Part shown: positions 1-8,621 of the stretch, in pieces | Numbering within the stretch: the first letter of the stretch is position 1 | Layout: each line of letters opens with the position of its first letter | Source: an uncultured Eubacteriales bacterium | GTDB lineage: Bacteria > Bacillota > Clostridia > Oscillospirales > CAG-272 | NCBI GenBank assembly: GCA_948467545.1 | Contig: CAOKER010000004.1 | Location: 62,001 to 126,000 of the forward strand | Direction: 5' to 3' | DNA length: 64,000 nucleotides | Program-made: the position numbers and the translations under genes | Notes under the pieces: model-generated | The model's database searches: none | The model's input: the letters and a program-made list of their open reading frames with translations, nothing else | Told to the model about the DNA's origin: nothing

Positions 1-275
1 TTTGAAATGATTTTTCTCTCCGGAAATGTCCCTCTCTCAAAAATTCAGGCGGTATGATTTTTAATTTTCTTATGCCCCTTATTTTCAGCCTGAAATCCGT
101 CCTTTTTTTATGATAAAAAAGATGAAAAACACTTTCGTTATGATAAGAGGTAAATCCCCCGCTTCCGAAATGAGGGAGCGGGCTTGTCATAGAAAAGAGG
201 GATCATCACGAAGAGCGCTCCGAATCATTCCGAAAGGAAGATCATCCCATCATATCGAAAAGACGGTCAAGCCAA

Positions 276-389
276 TCATTTGAAAATGAACGGATGAATC
301 CGTCATAAATCAAAAATAAATCTGTATGCCTTTTTAAATGACGGTCATTTTCTCATTTTCAAATGATGATGATTTTCATTTCGAAATGA
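276..389. repeat. Cluster of TCATTT-type palindromes
   Basis: Three 14-bp dyads lie close together: TCATTTGAAAATGA at 276-289, its exact reverse complement at 353-366, and the perfect palindrome TCATTTCGAAATGA at 376-389. Looser copies (for example GAAATGA near 4-10 and 164-170) occur upstream. They could be operator sites for a regulator or structured recombination or replication sequences; the sequence alone does not decide. Confidence 0.5.
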
Positions 390-679
390 CAGTGATTTAT
401 TATTTGCAACCGTACAGCATTTAAAATTTGTTCCCGTTAGATGATAACATATCACATCGAATCGAAGTAATGCTCTGAACCGCGTTTAGCTGAAAAGCAA
501 GATGTTGATGATGTGTTTATCAGCCAGTTAATAGCAACATAATGCAACCGTGAAAAATGCAAGAACGCATTTAAAGCCTTGACAGATCCGAACAAATGCT
601 GGACGGCGGTGCGGATTTTATTCATGGTACATAATAACTTTAAAAAATCAATTTTATTTTGAAAATCATTGAAAGAATA

Positions 680-708
680 TTGAAAAAAGCCGCAAATTAT
701 GGTATAAT
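680..708 (+). promoter_or_regulatory. Promoter of the XRE-hypothetical operon
   Basis: TTGAAA at 680-685 and TATAAT at 703-708 are separated by 17 bp. They precede a GGAGG ribosome site at 725-729 and the ATG at 736, giving a standard housekeeping-type promoter for the first two genes. Confidence 0.6.
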
Positions 709-735
709 AAAAATATATAACCTTGGAGGTTTCGT

Positions 736-957
736 ATGGCTATCAGTTACAATAAATTGTGGAAATTACTGATTGATAAAGGTATGAAGAAAACCGAGCT
801 TGTAAAGCTGTCGGGCATCACTTCCAATGCTATGGCAAAGATGGGCAGGAATGAATCTGTTCAGGTGGATACACTGGGCAAAGTCTGCGCCGTCCTAAAC
901 TGCAATGTGGATGATATTATGGAGTTTGTTCCCGATGAAGCAGAGGGAGATAAATAG
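736..957 (+). CDS. Small XRE-family DNA-binding protein
   Basis: A 73-residue protein that is almost entirely one Cro/C1-type helix-turn-helix domain: the segment around residues 17-40 (KKTELVKLSGITSNAMAKMG) gives the two helices, and the tail NVDDIMEFV is typical of short XRE repressors of the YozG type. Such proteins bind DNA as dimers and usually control their own operon. GGAGG lies 6 bases before the ATG. It is followed after one base by the unknown gene at 959, so the two are probably one transcript. A role as regulator of the neighbouring gene is inference. Confidence 0.85.
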   Translation: MAISYNKLWKLLIDKGMKKTELVKLSGITSNAMAKMGRNESVQVDTLGKVCAVLNCNVDDIMEFVPDEAEGDK

Positions 958-958
958 G

Positions 959-2113
959 ATGGCACTTGAAAATAAAGAAAATGCAATCTTACAAATGATG
1001 AACGATAAATCGTTATGCCCTATGCTGCAAGAGTCAGAAGTTGGCATCTCAAATTCCACACCCTTGCCTCTATCAAGACTTGCAGCATACGGGACGGCAT
1101 TTCAGCCTCTTGCAACCGCAGTTCAAACTGCTGTTGGCGGAGCCGGCGGAAGCGGAATCTACTATGTGAATACTGCCGGGAAAACAATGTTTCAAATGAA
1201 AGGAACAAATAATTATATCGGTTCATTGCAGACTCCTACCGGTATGGTCGGCGGTGGTCAGGCACAGATGACCCCTTTGGCTTGCGACCCGACAATGCTG
1301 TTTATGGCAGCAGCTTTAGCCAATATCGAAAAAAAGCTCGATGCTATTCAGGAAATGCAGCGGGAAATGATGGACTTCCTTATTCAGAAAGAAAAGGCGG
1401 ACCTGAAAGGCAGTTTGAACTTTCTGCTTGATGTGTATGGTAACTATAAATACAACTGGAACAATGCGATGTATAAGAACAACAATCATATTAAGGTTCT
1501 TGACATAAGGCAAGAAGCTGAAAAGAAAATTGCATTCTACCGTGAGCAAATTATCGCTAAAGTCAACAAGAAGTCTTTCATTCATAGCGACCAAACGGTG
1601 AATAAGCAATTACAGGTTGTTCAGAATCAATTCAAAGACTATCAGCTTGCATTATATTTGCTCGGGTTCTCCTCCTTCCTGGAAGTAATGCTCTTAGAAA
1701 ACTATGATACGGATTACTTATCAGCTATTTCTGCAAAGTTGGATCACTATTCTCTGGAATATCGGGAGCTTTACTCGAAGTGCTATGATGGAATTGAAGG
1801 ATACTCCTCTACTTCAGTACAGTCTTCCGCGTTAAAAGGAATTGCTAAGGCAAGCTCCTCCGTTGGAAAATTCGTAGAAAAGATACCGGTTATAAGCAAA
1901 AGTCAGGTTGACGAAGCACTTATTGCCGCAGGCGGGAAACTGGAAAAGATGAATGCCGGAAAACTAAAAAAGCAAATGAGTGCTTTAATTGAACATCAAA
2001 GCAATTCGATCAGACCGTTTATCGAGAATATCAATACAGTAAATGAACTATATAACAAACCGGTACAGTTGTTAGTCGATCAAGAAAATCTTTATCTTGC
2101 TACAATCGCATAG
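959..2113 (+). CDS. Conserved-looking protein of unknown function
   Basis: A 384-residue protein that I do not recognise. I chose the ATG at 959 because a GGGAG site lies about 10 bases upstream and it starts directly after the XRE stop; an upstream ATG at 905 in the same frame would overlap that gene. Visible structure: a Gly/Ala-rich stretch around residues 50-75, a predicted coiled coil near 120-150 (LANIEKKLDAIQEMQREMM), then a long mostly helical region with no clear membrane segment or catalytic motif. Position next to an XRE gene at the edge of a defence cluster is the only functional hint. Confidence 0.7.
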   Translation: MALENKENAILQMMNDKSLCPMLQESEVGISNSTPLPLSRLAAYGTAFQPLATAVQTAVGGAGGSGIYYVNTAGKTMFQMKGTNNYIGSLQTPTGMVGGGQAQMTPLACDPTMLFMAAALANIEKKLDAIQEMQREMMDFLIQKEKADLKGSLNFLLDVYGNYKYNWNNAMYKNNNHIKVLDIRQEAEKKIAFYREQIIAKVNKKSFIHSDQTVNKQLQVVQNQFKDYQLALYLLGFSSFLEVMLLENYDTDYLSAISAKLDHYSLEYRELYSKCYDGIEGYSSTSVQSSALKGIAKASSSVGKFVEKIPVISKSQVDEALIAAGGKLEKMNAGKLKKQMSALIEHQSNSIRPFIENINTVNELYNKPVQLLVDQENLYLATIA

Positions 2114-2182
2114 TTGTTTTTATATTGGTAAAACCGGGAGTTACAATATTAAAACCAATACGCTATATAACGGAGGTGCAAT

Positions 2183-2752
2183 ATGGCTTTCAAAAATAAA
2201 CTTGGTATTATAAATTCTCCCGAGCTTGCAAACGCAGAGGAACGCATCAGCAAGAAGAAAGCCGTTGAACTGTTTGAAAACGGTGTGTTGGATACTTTGA
2301 AATTCGGAACATTCGCTTCTCTAAAAGCTATTCATAAATATCTCTTTGACGAAATCTATGATTTTGCTGGTGAGCTTCGCACCGTGAATATTGCAAAGGG
2401 TAATTTCCGCTTTGCGCCACTGATATATCTGGAAGCAGCACTTGCCAATATCGATAAAATGCCTCAGTCCACTTTTGATGAGATCGTGGAAAGTATGTGA
2501 AAATGAATATTGCCCATCCTTTCCGTGAGGACAACGGCAGAAGTACACGCATCTGGCTTGATTGTATCTTAAAAAAGAGATCGGCAAGGTAGTAGATTGG
2601 ATAAAGAGAATTACCTGCTTGCCATGGAGCGCAGTCCGATTAGGGATATTGAAATCAAGCATATTCTAAAAGCCGCTCTGACTGACGATATCCATAGTCG
2701 TGAAGTCTATATGAAAGGCATCGATCACAGCTATTACTATGAGGGTATTTGA
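2183..2752 (+). pseudogene. Degraded Fic-domain gene
   Basis: Fic proteins transfer AMP or related groups to target proteins. The first frame (2183-2500) encodes the N-terminal part of a small Fic protein ending at FDEIVESM. The catalytic loop continues in another frame as [16 protein letters not shown] (from about 2502), and the C-terminal part (ending in GIDHSYYYEG, stop at 2752) is in further shifted frames. At least three frame changes are needed to read the whole family sequence, and the usual HPFxxGN loop has Asp in place of Gly. AGGAGG-like ribosome site lies before ATG 2183. The gene is dead as written. Confidence 0.8.
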
Positions 2753-2795
2753 TTTTCAAAACGGAAGATTTAAGATAATGAAACGAGGTTCAGAT

Positions 2796-3881
2796 ATGTC
2801 AGATGAGATAAAATGGCAATACGATCTGGAAGAATATATTAAGCAAGGCGAACCCGGGAAGGTAGAAAAGAGCGAGGCGTGGCAGACTGCTATCGGTTTG
2901 CAGGCGGTTGATGGACTGAAAACCTCTGAGTATTTGTTGGATACCGCCAAGGAACATATCGAGGGAAATATCACTATTGATGAGGCACAGAAACGCATTC
3001 AGAGCTATTACGAGCAGCGAATAGAGCGTACCGAGATGGAGGATTCCACCAAAGAGGCGGATATCGTTTCGACAAGGATCGCAAAGCTTTTGGGGGAAAA
3101 GAGCTTTCAGTTTTCTCCCGCTGAGTGGCTTTCCATCCACCGCAGACTGTTCGAGGGCGTGTTTAAGCACGCCGGTCAGATTAGACAGTATAACATCACA
3201 AAAAAAGAATGGGTATTGAACGGCGATACGGTGATCTATGCGGACTTTACCAGCATCCGTGACACTTTGGATTACGACTTTGCCACGGAAAAACAGTTTT
3301 CCTATGAGGGACTGTCCGTGGAAGCATCAGTCAGACATTTGGCAAAGTTTGCATCCGACATATGGCAGATCCACCCCTTCTGCGAGGGCAACACTAGAGC
3401 TACTGCCGTGTTTATGATTAAGTATATGAAGACCTTCGGCTTTCGTGTGAATAACGATGCCTTCGAGAAGAACTCTTGGTACTTCCGTAATGCGTTGGTA
3501 AGAGCGAACTATAACAATTTGCAAAAGGACCTCCATTCAACAACGAAGTTTTTGGAGATGTTCTTCGGTAATTTGTTGCTCAACACCGACCACAAACTGA
3601 AAAATCGTTATATGCACATCGACTTTTTGGATGAAAACACTTCCCAAAGTGTCAGCAAAAAATCTCCAAAGTCTCAATTTGACACTTTGGACTGCACGCT
3701 GGATGAGTTGGCAATCTTGGAACTGATCAAAAAGAACCCCTCTGTCAAGCAGCAGGATCTGGCAGACGCCACCGGAAAATCCCTCAGCACCGTCAAGCGA
3801 CTGATGAAATCTTTGCAGGAAAAGAACTATATCCGCAGAGAAAGCGGAAAGCGTTATGGTAAATGGGAAGTTTTGATTTGA
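2796..3881 (+). CDS. Fic family protein with winged-helix C-terminus
   Basis: A 361-residue apparently intact Fic protein. The start at 2796 has GAGG eight bases upstream; ATGs at 2739 and 2778 in the same frame look less likely. An N-terminal helical part (residues about 1-80, with IEGNITIDEAQKRI) resembles the VbhA-like antitoxin segment fused to some Fic proteins. The Fic core carries the active-site loop HPFCEGNTRA (near residue 190-200), with the catalytic His and the EGN phosphate-binding turn present. The C-terminus (about 300-360, DLADATGKSLSTVKRLMKSL) is a winged helix-turn-helix, common in autoregulated AMPylators. It sits between two Fic remnants. Confidence 0.85.
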   Translation: MSDEIKWQYDLEEYIKQGEPGKVEKSEAWQTAIGLQAVDGLKTSEYLLDTAKEHIEGNITIDEAQKRIQSYYEQRIERTEMEDSTKEADIVSTRIAKLLGEKSFQFSPAEWLSIHRRLFEGVFKHAGQIRQYNITKKEWVLNGDTVIYADFTSIRDTLDYDFATEKQFSYEGLSVEASVRHLAKFASDIWQIHPFCEGNTRATAVFMIKYMKTFGFRVNNDAFEKNSWYFRNALVRANYNNLQKDLHSTTKFLEMFFGNLLLNTDHKLKNRYMHIDFLDENTSQSVSKKSPKSQFDTLDCTLDELAILELIKKNPSVKQQDLADATGKSLSTVKRLMKSLQEKNYIRRESGKRYGKWEVLI

Positions 3882-4007
3882 GCAAACAGTCCTATTAAGC
3901 ATATTTTCAAGGCTTTTCTAACCGATATTATTGTTATTCAGCCATTAGTTCTAAATCCAAATGAAGGCGTCGACCACAGTTACTACTATAAAGGTTTCAA
4001 GACGTAA
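3882..4007 (+). pseudogene. Remnant of a second Fic C-terminus
   Basis: Directly after the intact Fic stop, an open stretch without a start reads NSPIKHIFKAFLTD and then GVDHSYYYKGFKT before TAA at 4005-4007. This matches, with divergence, the tail of the degraded Fic gene at 2640-2752 (SPIRDIEIKHILKAALTD and GIDHSYYYEG). It is therefore a fragment of a related Fic gene, implying duplication or insertion around the intact Fic gene. Confidence 0.7.
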
Positions 4008-4034
4008 ATCTTGACAAATGGAAGGAAGTACAAA

Positions 4035-6701
4035 ATGCAGCAAACGCCGTTTCATGCTTATTATACAGCAAGAATACTGGATAGCCTATCCGATGAGGAT
4101 GGGTTTGTTCCTGCGTTTGCTTCCTCCGATATTAAAATCTATCCTTTCCAAATCGCGGCGGCAAACTTTGCCTTGCGTTCACCCTATCAAAAAGGTGTTA
4201 TACTTTGTGATGAAGCCGGAATGGGAAAAAGCCATGAGGCAATGCTTATTACCGTACAAAAATGGCTGGAAGGTCAAGGTCGTATTTTGCTTGTTACTCC
4301 CAACGCCGATCTGCTCATGCAGTGGACGGACATGATCGATCGCTACTATACAATTCCTTATATTGCGCTAACGAACCGTGAAGAGTGGAATGCTAATATT
4401 TCCGACGATAGTCCAAATGCATTTTTGCAGGACGCTATTGTAATTTCCACTTATGATTTCGCCATGGATAACGAGTCGGCAGTGAAAGATATTCATTGGG
4501 ATTTGACGGTATTTGAAGAAGCAAATGCATTGTCCTCCGTTTACCGCGAGGATAACAAGCAGGCAAAAACATTAAAGCGCATCGCCGATGGTTCTTTCAA
4601 ATTGCTGCTTACCGGAACGCCGATAGAAAAGAATATCATGGATCTGTACGGGCTGATTTGGTTTATCGATGAAACTATATTACCCGATGAGCAGGAATTT
4701 CTATCGCGTTACTTGCGAAAACCGGAGAATTATCCCGAACTTGCAGAAAGCGTGAGTAAATATTGTTTCCGCACGCTCCGTTCACAGGCAAAGGATTATG
4801 CCAAAGTACCGGATCGAATTCTGATCACCAATGAATATATAGCCTCTCCGAAAGAACGAGAATTATATGATCTGCTCTATTCCTACATAAATAAACCGAA
4901 CAAAATCGCCTTTCCGGAAATGGATCGATACGACCTCGCACTGCGGCTTTTAAGCTTGCAAAGTTCTTCGACCGCCGCAATCCTGCAGACGATCAAAGGC
5001 ATCATTAAACGGTTAGAGACTATGCCTGATGCACAAGACGAGCTTGCCGAATGGCGGCAGATGCAGGCTGTTGCCGAAAGTATTACTGGGGACGCAAAAG
5101 CAAAACAATTGCTTATTGCACTGAAAAGCGGATTTGCGCTGATGAAAAAGTTTGGTGCAAAGAAAAAAGCTGTCATTTTTACCGAAAGCGTTGAAACGCA
5201 GAAAAAGCTGACAGCTTTGCTATCCGAACAATATAAAACTTGTGTTTACAACGGCAGCTCGGATTACAGCGCGATTCAGAAGTTTAAGACGGACGGTGAA
5301 ATTCTTCTCTCTACCGATAACGGTGCGAAAGGATTTAACTTAGAGGACGCCGCCTTTGTTATCCATTACGATTTACTCTATAACACCTTAAAAATGGAAC
5401 AGCGCATCGACCGTTGCCATCGGTTAGGACAGGAAAACGATGTCATTTCCTTAGCGTTTATTAATAAAAACAATTTTGCCGATGTGCGTAAATTAGAGCT
5501 TGTTAATAAGCGAATGCTTGTAGCTGACGGCGTGTTCGGTATTACCGATGAAGTAATCGGCGGATTTACCGAGGATTTGAATACAGCGTTTAAAGCAGTG
5601 TCAAAACGCATCCGTACGAAAGCACAGGTGGAAACGGATTATCAGCAAGTGTTGGTTCAGAATGAAGCGAAAAATAAGCAGCTTATTTCTTCTGCCGAAG
5701 ATGTGCTGTTTACTACATTCACAAAGGAGCTTGCGGATAAAATTACGATATCGCCCCGTTATATCAGCGAAAAGGCGGAGCAAATCAACAACGCACTGTG
5801 GAGTATCGTAAAATATTTCTTTGAGCAATACAACAAGACGCACGATGATTGTACCTATGTGATTGACGATAATGAGAAAACGATAACTGCAACTAATTAT
5901 GAGAAATTACCGATGCTGTTCTATTATTGGACGGGCAGTCGCAACAAGCCATATCAAAGCTTGAAATCCTACGGCATGGCAAAGGATTTCAAACCGCACC
6001 ACGGCAGGATCACTCTGACAAGTATTATCAGTCGCGGAATTATTCACGAACTGGAGTGTTCCGAGTGTGGAGCTTTGAGAGTAGAGAGTGGAACCTATGA
6101 GCCGTGTGAAATCGGGTTATACAATATCAATCTTTCCTCTGCCGCTAATAGAACATCTACCGATATTTCCGTACTGATCGGCAAAACACAGTCCGGTAAA
6201 CTGTTGACGGAAGAACAATGTCAGGCCATTCTGAAACTTTCGGCAAAGAGCTATCGCGAGGAAGGGCACAAAAGTCCGCAATGGCTCAAAAGCAGCAGCA
6301 AACCGCACGAACTTGACCGTCATGTTAGGATCGATGATTTGATCGCCCGGCAATCGGAGAAGCTCTCTGGGGCGCAGGCGGAAGAAATCGATCAAATGAA
6401 GCTTAAATCAAAGGCAAAGAAAACTGCTCTCACCCGTGATTTGGACGTGCTTGACAGACAGATAAAAGCGACAGAAGACGAGCGGGAAACGATTACAAAT
6501 GACCGCCTAAAACTGCTTGCATTAGATAAAAAAACTAATCTTCTCCGACAGGAGTATATGAAAAAACAAGAAAATCAGTTCTTTGACGCCATGCGTTTGG
6601 ATTTGGAGCTAGAGGAGCAGATCAAAGAATTTACAGAAAAAGAAAAGTTGACCGCAAGGGTCACAAGAGAATTTGTGTTGAAAGTGGAGGAATCTCTGTG
6701 A
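4035..6701 (+). CDS. SNF2-like helicase/ATPase
   Basis: An 888-residue protein with both halves of a superfamily 2 SNF2-type motor. I use ATG 4035 (GGAAGG 9 bases before); an in-frame TTG at 4011 is an alternative. Motif I is DEAGMGKS (about residue 57), motif II is degenerate (FEEANAL near 159, where DEAH is usual), motif III is LLLTGTP, and motif VI is QRIDRCHRLGQ near 456. A CxxC pair (ELECSECGAL) near 675 and a long coiled coil (about 780-880) follow. Its stop overlaps the Argonaute GTG by four bases, so the two are translationally coupled. The likely role is a DNA translocase in a defence system; partner assignment is inference. Confidence 0.85.
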   Translation: MQQTPFHAYYTARILDSLSDEDGFVPAFASSDIKIYPFQIAAANFALRSPYQKGVILCDEAGMGKSHEAMLITVQKWLEGQGRILLVTPNADLLMQWTDMIDRYYTIPYIALTNREEWNANISDDSPNAFLQDAIVISTYDFAMDNESAVKDIHWDLTVFEEANALSSVYREDNKQAKTLKRIADGSFKLLLTGTPIEKNIMDLYGLIWFIDETILPDEQEFLSRYLRKPENYPELAESVSKYCFRTLRSQAKDYAKVPDRILITNEYIASPKERELYDLLYSYINKPNKIAFPEMDRYDLALRLLSLQSSSTAAILQTIKGIIKRLETMPDAQDELAEWRQMQAVAESITGDAKAKQLLIALKSGFALMKKFGAKKKAVIFTESVETQKKLTALLSEQYKTCVYNGSSDYSAIQKFKTDGEILLSTDNGAKGFNLEDAAFVIHYDLLYNTLKMEQRIDRCHRLGQENDVISLAFINKNNFADVRKLELVNKRMLVADGVFGITDEVIGGFTEDLNTAFKAVSKRIRTKAQVETDYQQVLVQNEAKNKQLISSAEDVLFTTFTKELADKITISPRYISEKAEQINNALWSIVKYFFEQYNKTHDDCTYVIDDNEKTITATNYEKLPMLFYYWTGSRNKPYQSLKSYGMAKDFKPHHGRITLTSIISRGIIHELECSECGALRVESGTYEPCEIGLYNINLSSAANRTSTDISVLIGKTQSGKLLTEEQCQAILKLSAKSYREEGHKSPQWLKSSSKPHELDRHVRIDDLIARQSEKLSGAQAEEIDQMKLKSKAKKTALTRDLDVLDRQIKATEDERETITNDRLKLLALDKKTNLLRQEYMKKQENQFFDAMRLDLELEEQIKEFTEKEKLTARVTREFVLKVEESL

Positions 6702-8608
6702 ATAATAATATACTTTTAAGTTTTTTAGAATTATCAGATTCTGAGTTTGAGTTTCCTATATACAGAAAAGCATCTGATAACAACTCCAAACTTGACGGAA
6801 TGTATAGATACAAATTGCCAACATCTACACGTGCTGATCGGGATATATATGATGTTTCCTTTAGCGAGATTGATGAAGCCACCATGTTTATAGCAAAATC
6901 CACTGATAATATAAATATGACAAAAAAGTGGCTTATGAGCGTTCTGACCGAAAAAGCTATTGCTACTTTTAGTGAATCTGAATTTTATGTTGGAAACCAT
7001 TTTGTGCCCAACATATCATTTGTAATTTCATCTTACAAAGAAGGGCAATGTCTAATTCAACTTGAACCCTACTATTTGGAAATAAATAATAGTTTTGGAT
7101 TCCTTGTAGATTATAAGTTTAAGCCTTTTCATGGCTATGAGAAAACACGTCAGGAAAAGATATTGAGCTTGTCTCTATCTTCAGATGGAAGCAAAAACAA
7201 AAATTATTATTCTGATAAAATGAGATATTTAAATAACTTTATTGATAATATTGTGCCTCAGCTATTTCCTCTTAAAACAAGTGAACTTACGCTTGATATA
7301 AACCGAACATTATTAGAGTTATCTCCTTTTCAATTAAATGAAAAAACTTATATGTTCCAAAACGGAGAAAGTAAAATACAATTTCAAGGCATTAAAGAAT
7401 ATAAACCATTGAATAACAATATCGGGTTACCACACTATGTTTTTGTGTTTGAAAAAAGTAAAATTAATATTTCAAGGCAATTAGTTAAAGCATTGCGAGG
7501 ACAATTGTATCCGACTTTTAGTGGAATGGAAAATATGTTCGGAGTAGACTTTTCTAATGATAAAATATCTTCAATTGTTGTAGAAGACTATTCTATTGAC
7601 AACTTAAAGACAATACCTGCGCAATTGGATGCAATCATTAAAAAAAATCCTGATTCAAATATTGTTGGAATTTTTGCCGGTATAGAAAAGGATTTTGATA
7701 CCAGACGAGATTATTCACCCTATTATACTGTCAAAAGCTGTTTCTTAGAGCGTGGATTGGCGGTGCAGGCAATTACTATTGAACAGGCTTTAAAACGTGA
7801 TGGATTAAAATGGTCTATTTCTGGAATTGCTTTACAATTGTTTGTAAAATTAGGAGGTATCCCATGGACGGTGAAGCCTCAAAACCAAAATTGTTTAATA
7901 TTTGGAGTGTCCTCTGCCCATATCAAAGATGAAAAAAGTAATACAACAAAGTATTTTGCATATTCTCTATGCTTTGATTCGAGTGGCTTATATAAAAGAC
8001 TAAATGTGTTAGGACAATCAACGGATAAGAACAGCTATATCAAACAATTATCAAACGAAATCAAAAATCATTTACGTAACGATTTAGACAATTCAATAGA
8101 AAAATGTGTGATACATGTTCCATATAAACTCAAGCAGGACGAAATGAAATGCATAAAGGAAAGTATTGAATCTGTAAAACAGGATCATCAAAATATTATC
8201 TTTTCAGTAGTAAAGATTAATGTCATTAATAAGTTTTTTGGTTATTCACATTATAACAGTAATATCCCCCTTGCAGGAAGCTGTTTGCAACTTGGAAAAC
8301 GCGAGTATCTCGTTTGGTTTGAAGGTCTTCAACAAGGAAAAACTCAAGTGGTATCCGCACAAAATATATCTAATCCCGTCCATATTCAATTCATGTATGG
8401 CCCAGAAATGACCGAAGAAGAAATAAAGACATATTTACAAGACATTATTAATCTTTCTGGAGCCAACTGGCGTGGATTTAATGCAAAACACGAACCAGTA
8501 TCCACATTGTATCCCGAATTAATAGCTAAATTTGCTGGAAAGTTCGATCAATATGGGTTGAATCTTGAAATCGGAGATTCAGCAATTGAGAAAGTATGGT
8601 TTATTTAA
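6698..8608 (+). CDS. Catalytically inactive long Argonaute (PIWI) protein
   Basis: A 636-residue prokaryotic Argonaute. The N-terminal half has an N-domain-like block (FGFLVDYKFKPF, about residues 130-142). A MID-type segment lies near 340-385 (YYTVKS, then VQAITIEQ, ending VKLGGIPW), with the Tyr, Lys, Gln and Lys positions used to bind a guide 5' end. The PIWI fold follows, but the strand that normally holds the first catalytic Asp reads FGVSSAH (about 401) and the strand that normally reads HRDG is HVPYKLKQDE (about 470). The final segment is PVSTLYPELIAKF. It should bind guides but not slice. Length and dead site fit the long-B pAgo class, which pairs with effectors such as SIR2. It starts with GTG overlapping the helicase stop. 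Confidence 0.82.
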   Translation: MNNNILLSFLELSDSEFEFPIYRKASDNNSKLDGMYRYKLPTSTRADRDIYDVSFSEIDEATMFIAKSTDNINMTKKWLMSVLTEKAIATFSESEFYVGNHFVPNISFVISSYKEGQCLIQLEPYYLEINNSFGFLVDYKFKPFHGYEKTRQEKILSLSLSSDGSKNKNYYSDKMRYLNNFIDNIVPQLFPLKTSELTLDINRTLLELSPFQLNEKTYMFQNGESKIQFQGIKEYKPLNNNIGLPHYVFVFEKSKINISRQLVKALRGQLYPTFSGMENMFGVDFSNDKISSIVVEDYSIDNLKTIPAQLDAIIKKNPDSNIVGIFAGIEKDFDTRRDYSPYYTVKSCFLERGLAVQAITIEQALKRDGLKWSISGIALQLFVKLGGIPWTVKPQNQNCLIFGVSSAHIKDEKSNTTKYFAYSLCFDSSGLYKRLNVLGQSTDKNSYIKQLSNEIKNHLRNDLDNSIEKCVIHVPYKLKQDEMKCIKESIESVKQDHQNIIFSVVKINVINKFFGYSHYNSNIPLAGSCLQLGKREYLVWFEGLQQGKTQVVSAQNISNPVHIQFMYGPEMTEEEIKTYLQDIINLSGANWRGFNAKHEPVSTLYPELIAKFAGKFDQYGLNLEIGDSAIEKVWFI

Positions 8609-8621
8609 GGGAGAAATAAAA

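Larger units (their letters stand above)
1..735. other. Gene-free left end of window
   Basis: No convincing coding region is seen in this 735-bp AT-rich stretch. It contains several short palindromes built on TCATTT/AAATGA (listed separately) and the promoter of the XRE gene at its right end. No end of an upstream gene can be recognised, so whether the defence island begins here or further left is not visible. Confidence 0.5.

Noticed and set aside
4035..6701. SNF2-like gene as DISARM or BREX component
   Set aside because: The other DISARM (drmA, drmB, methylase) and BREX (pglZ, brxC) genes are absent; the tight coupling is to Argonaute and SIR2 instead.
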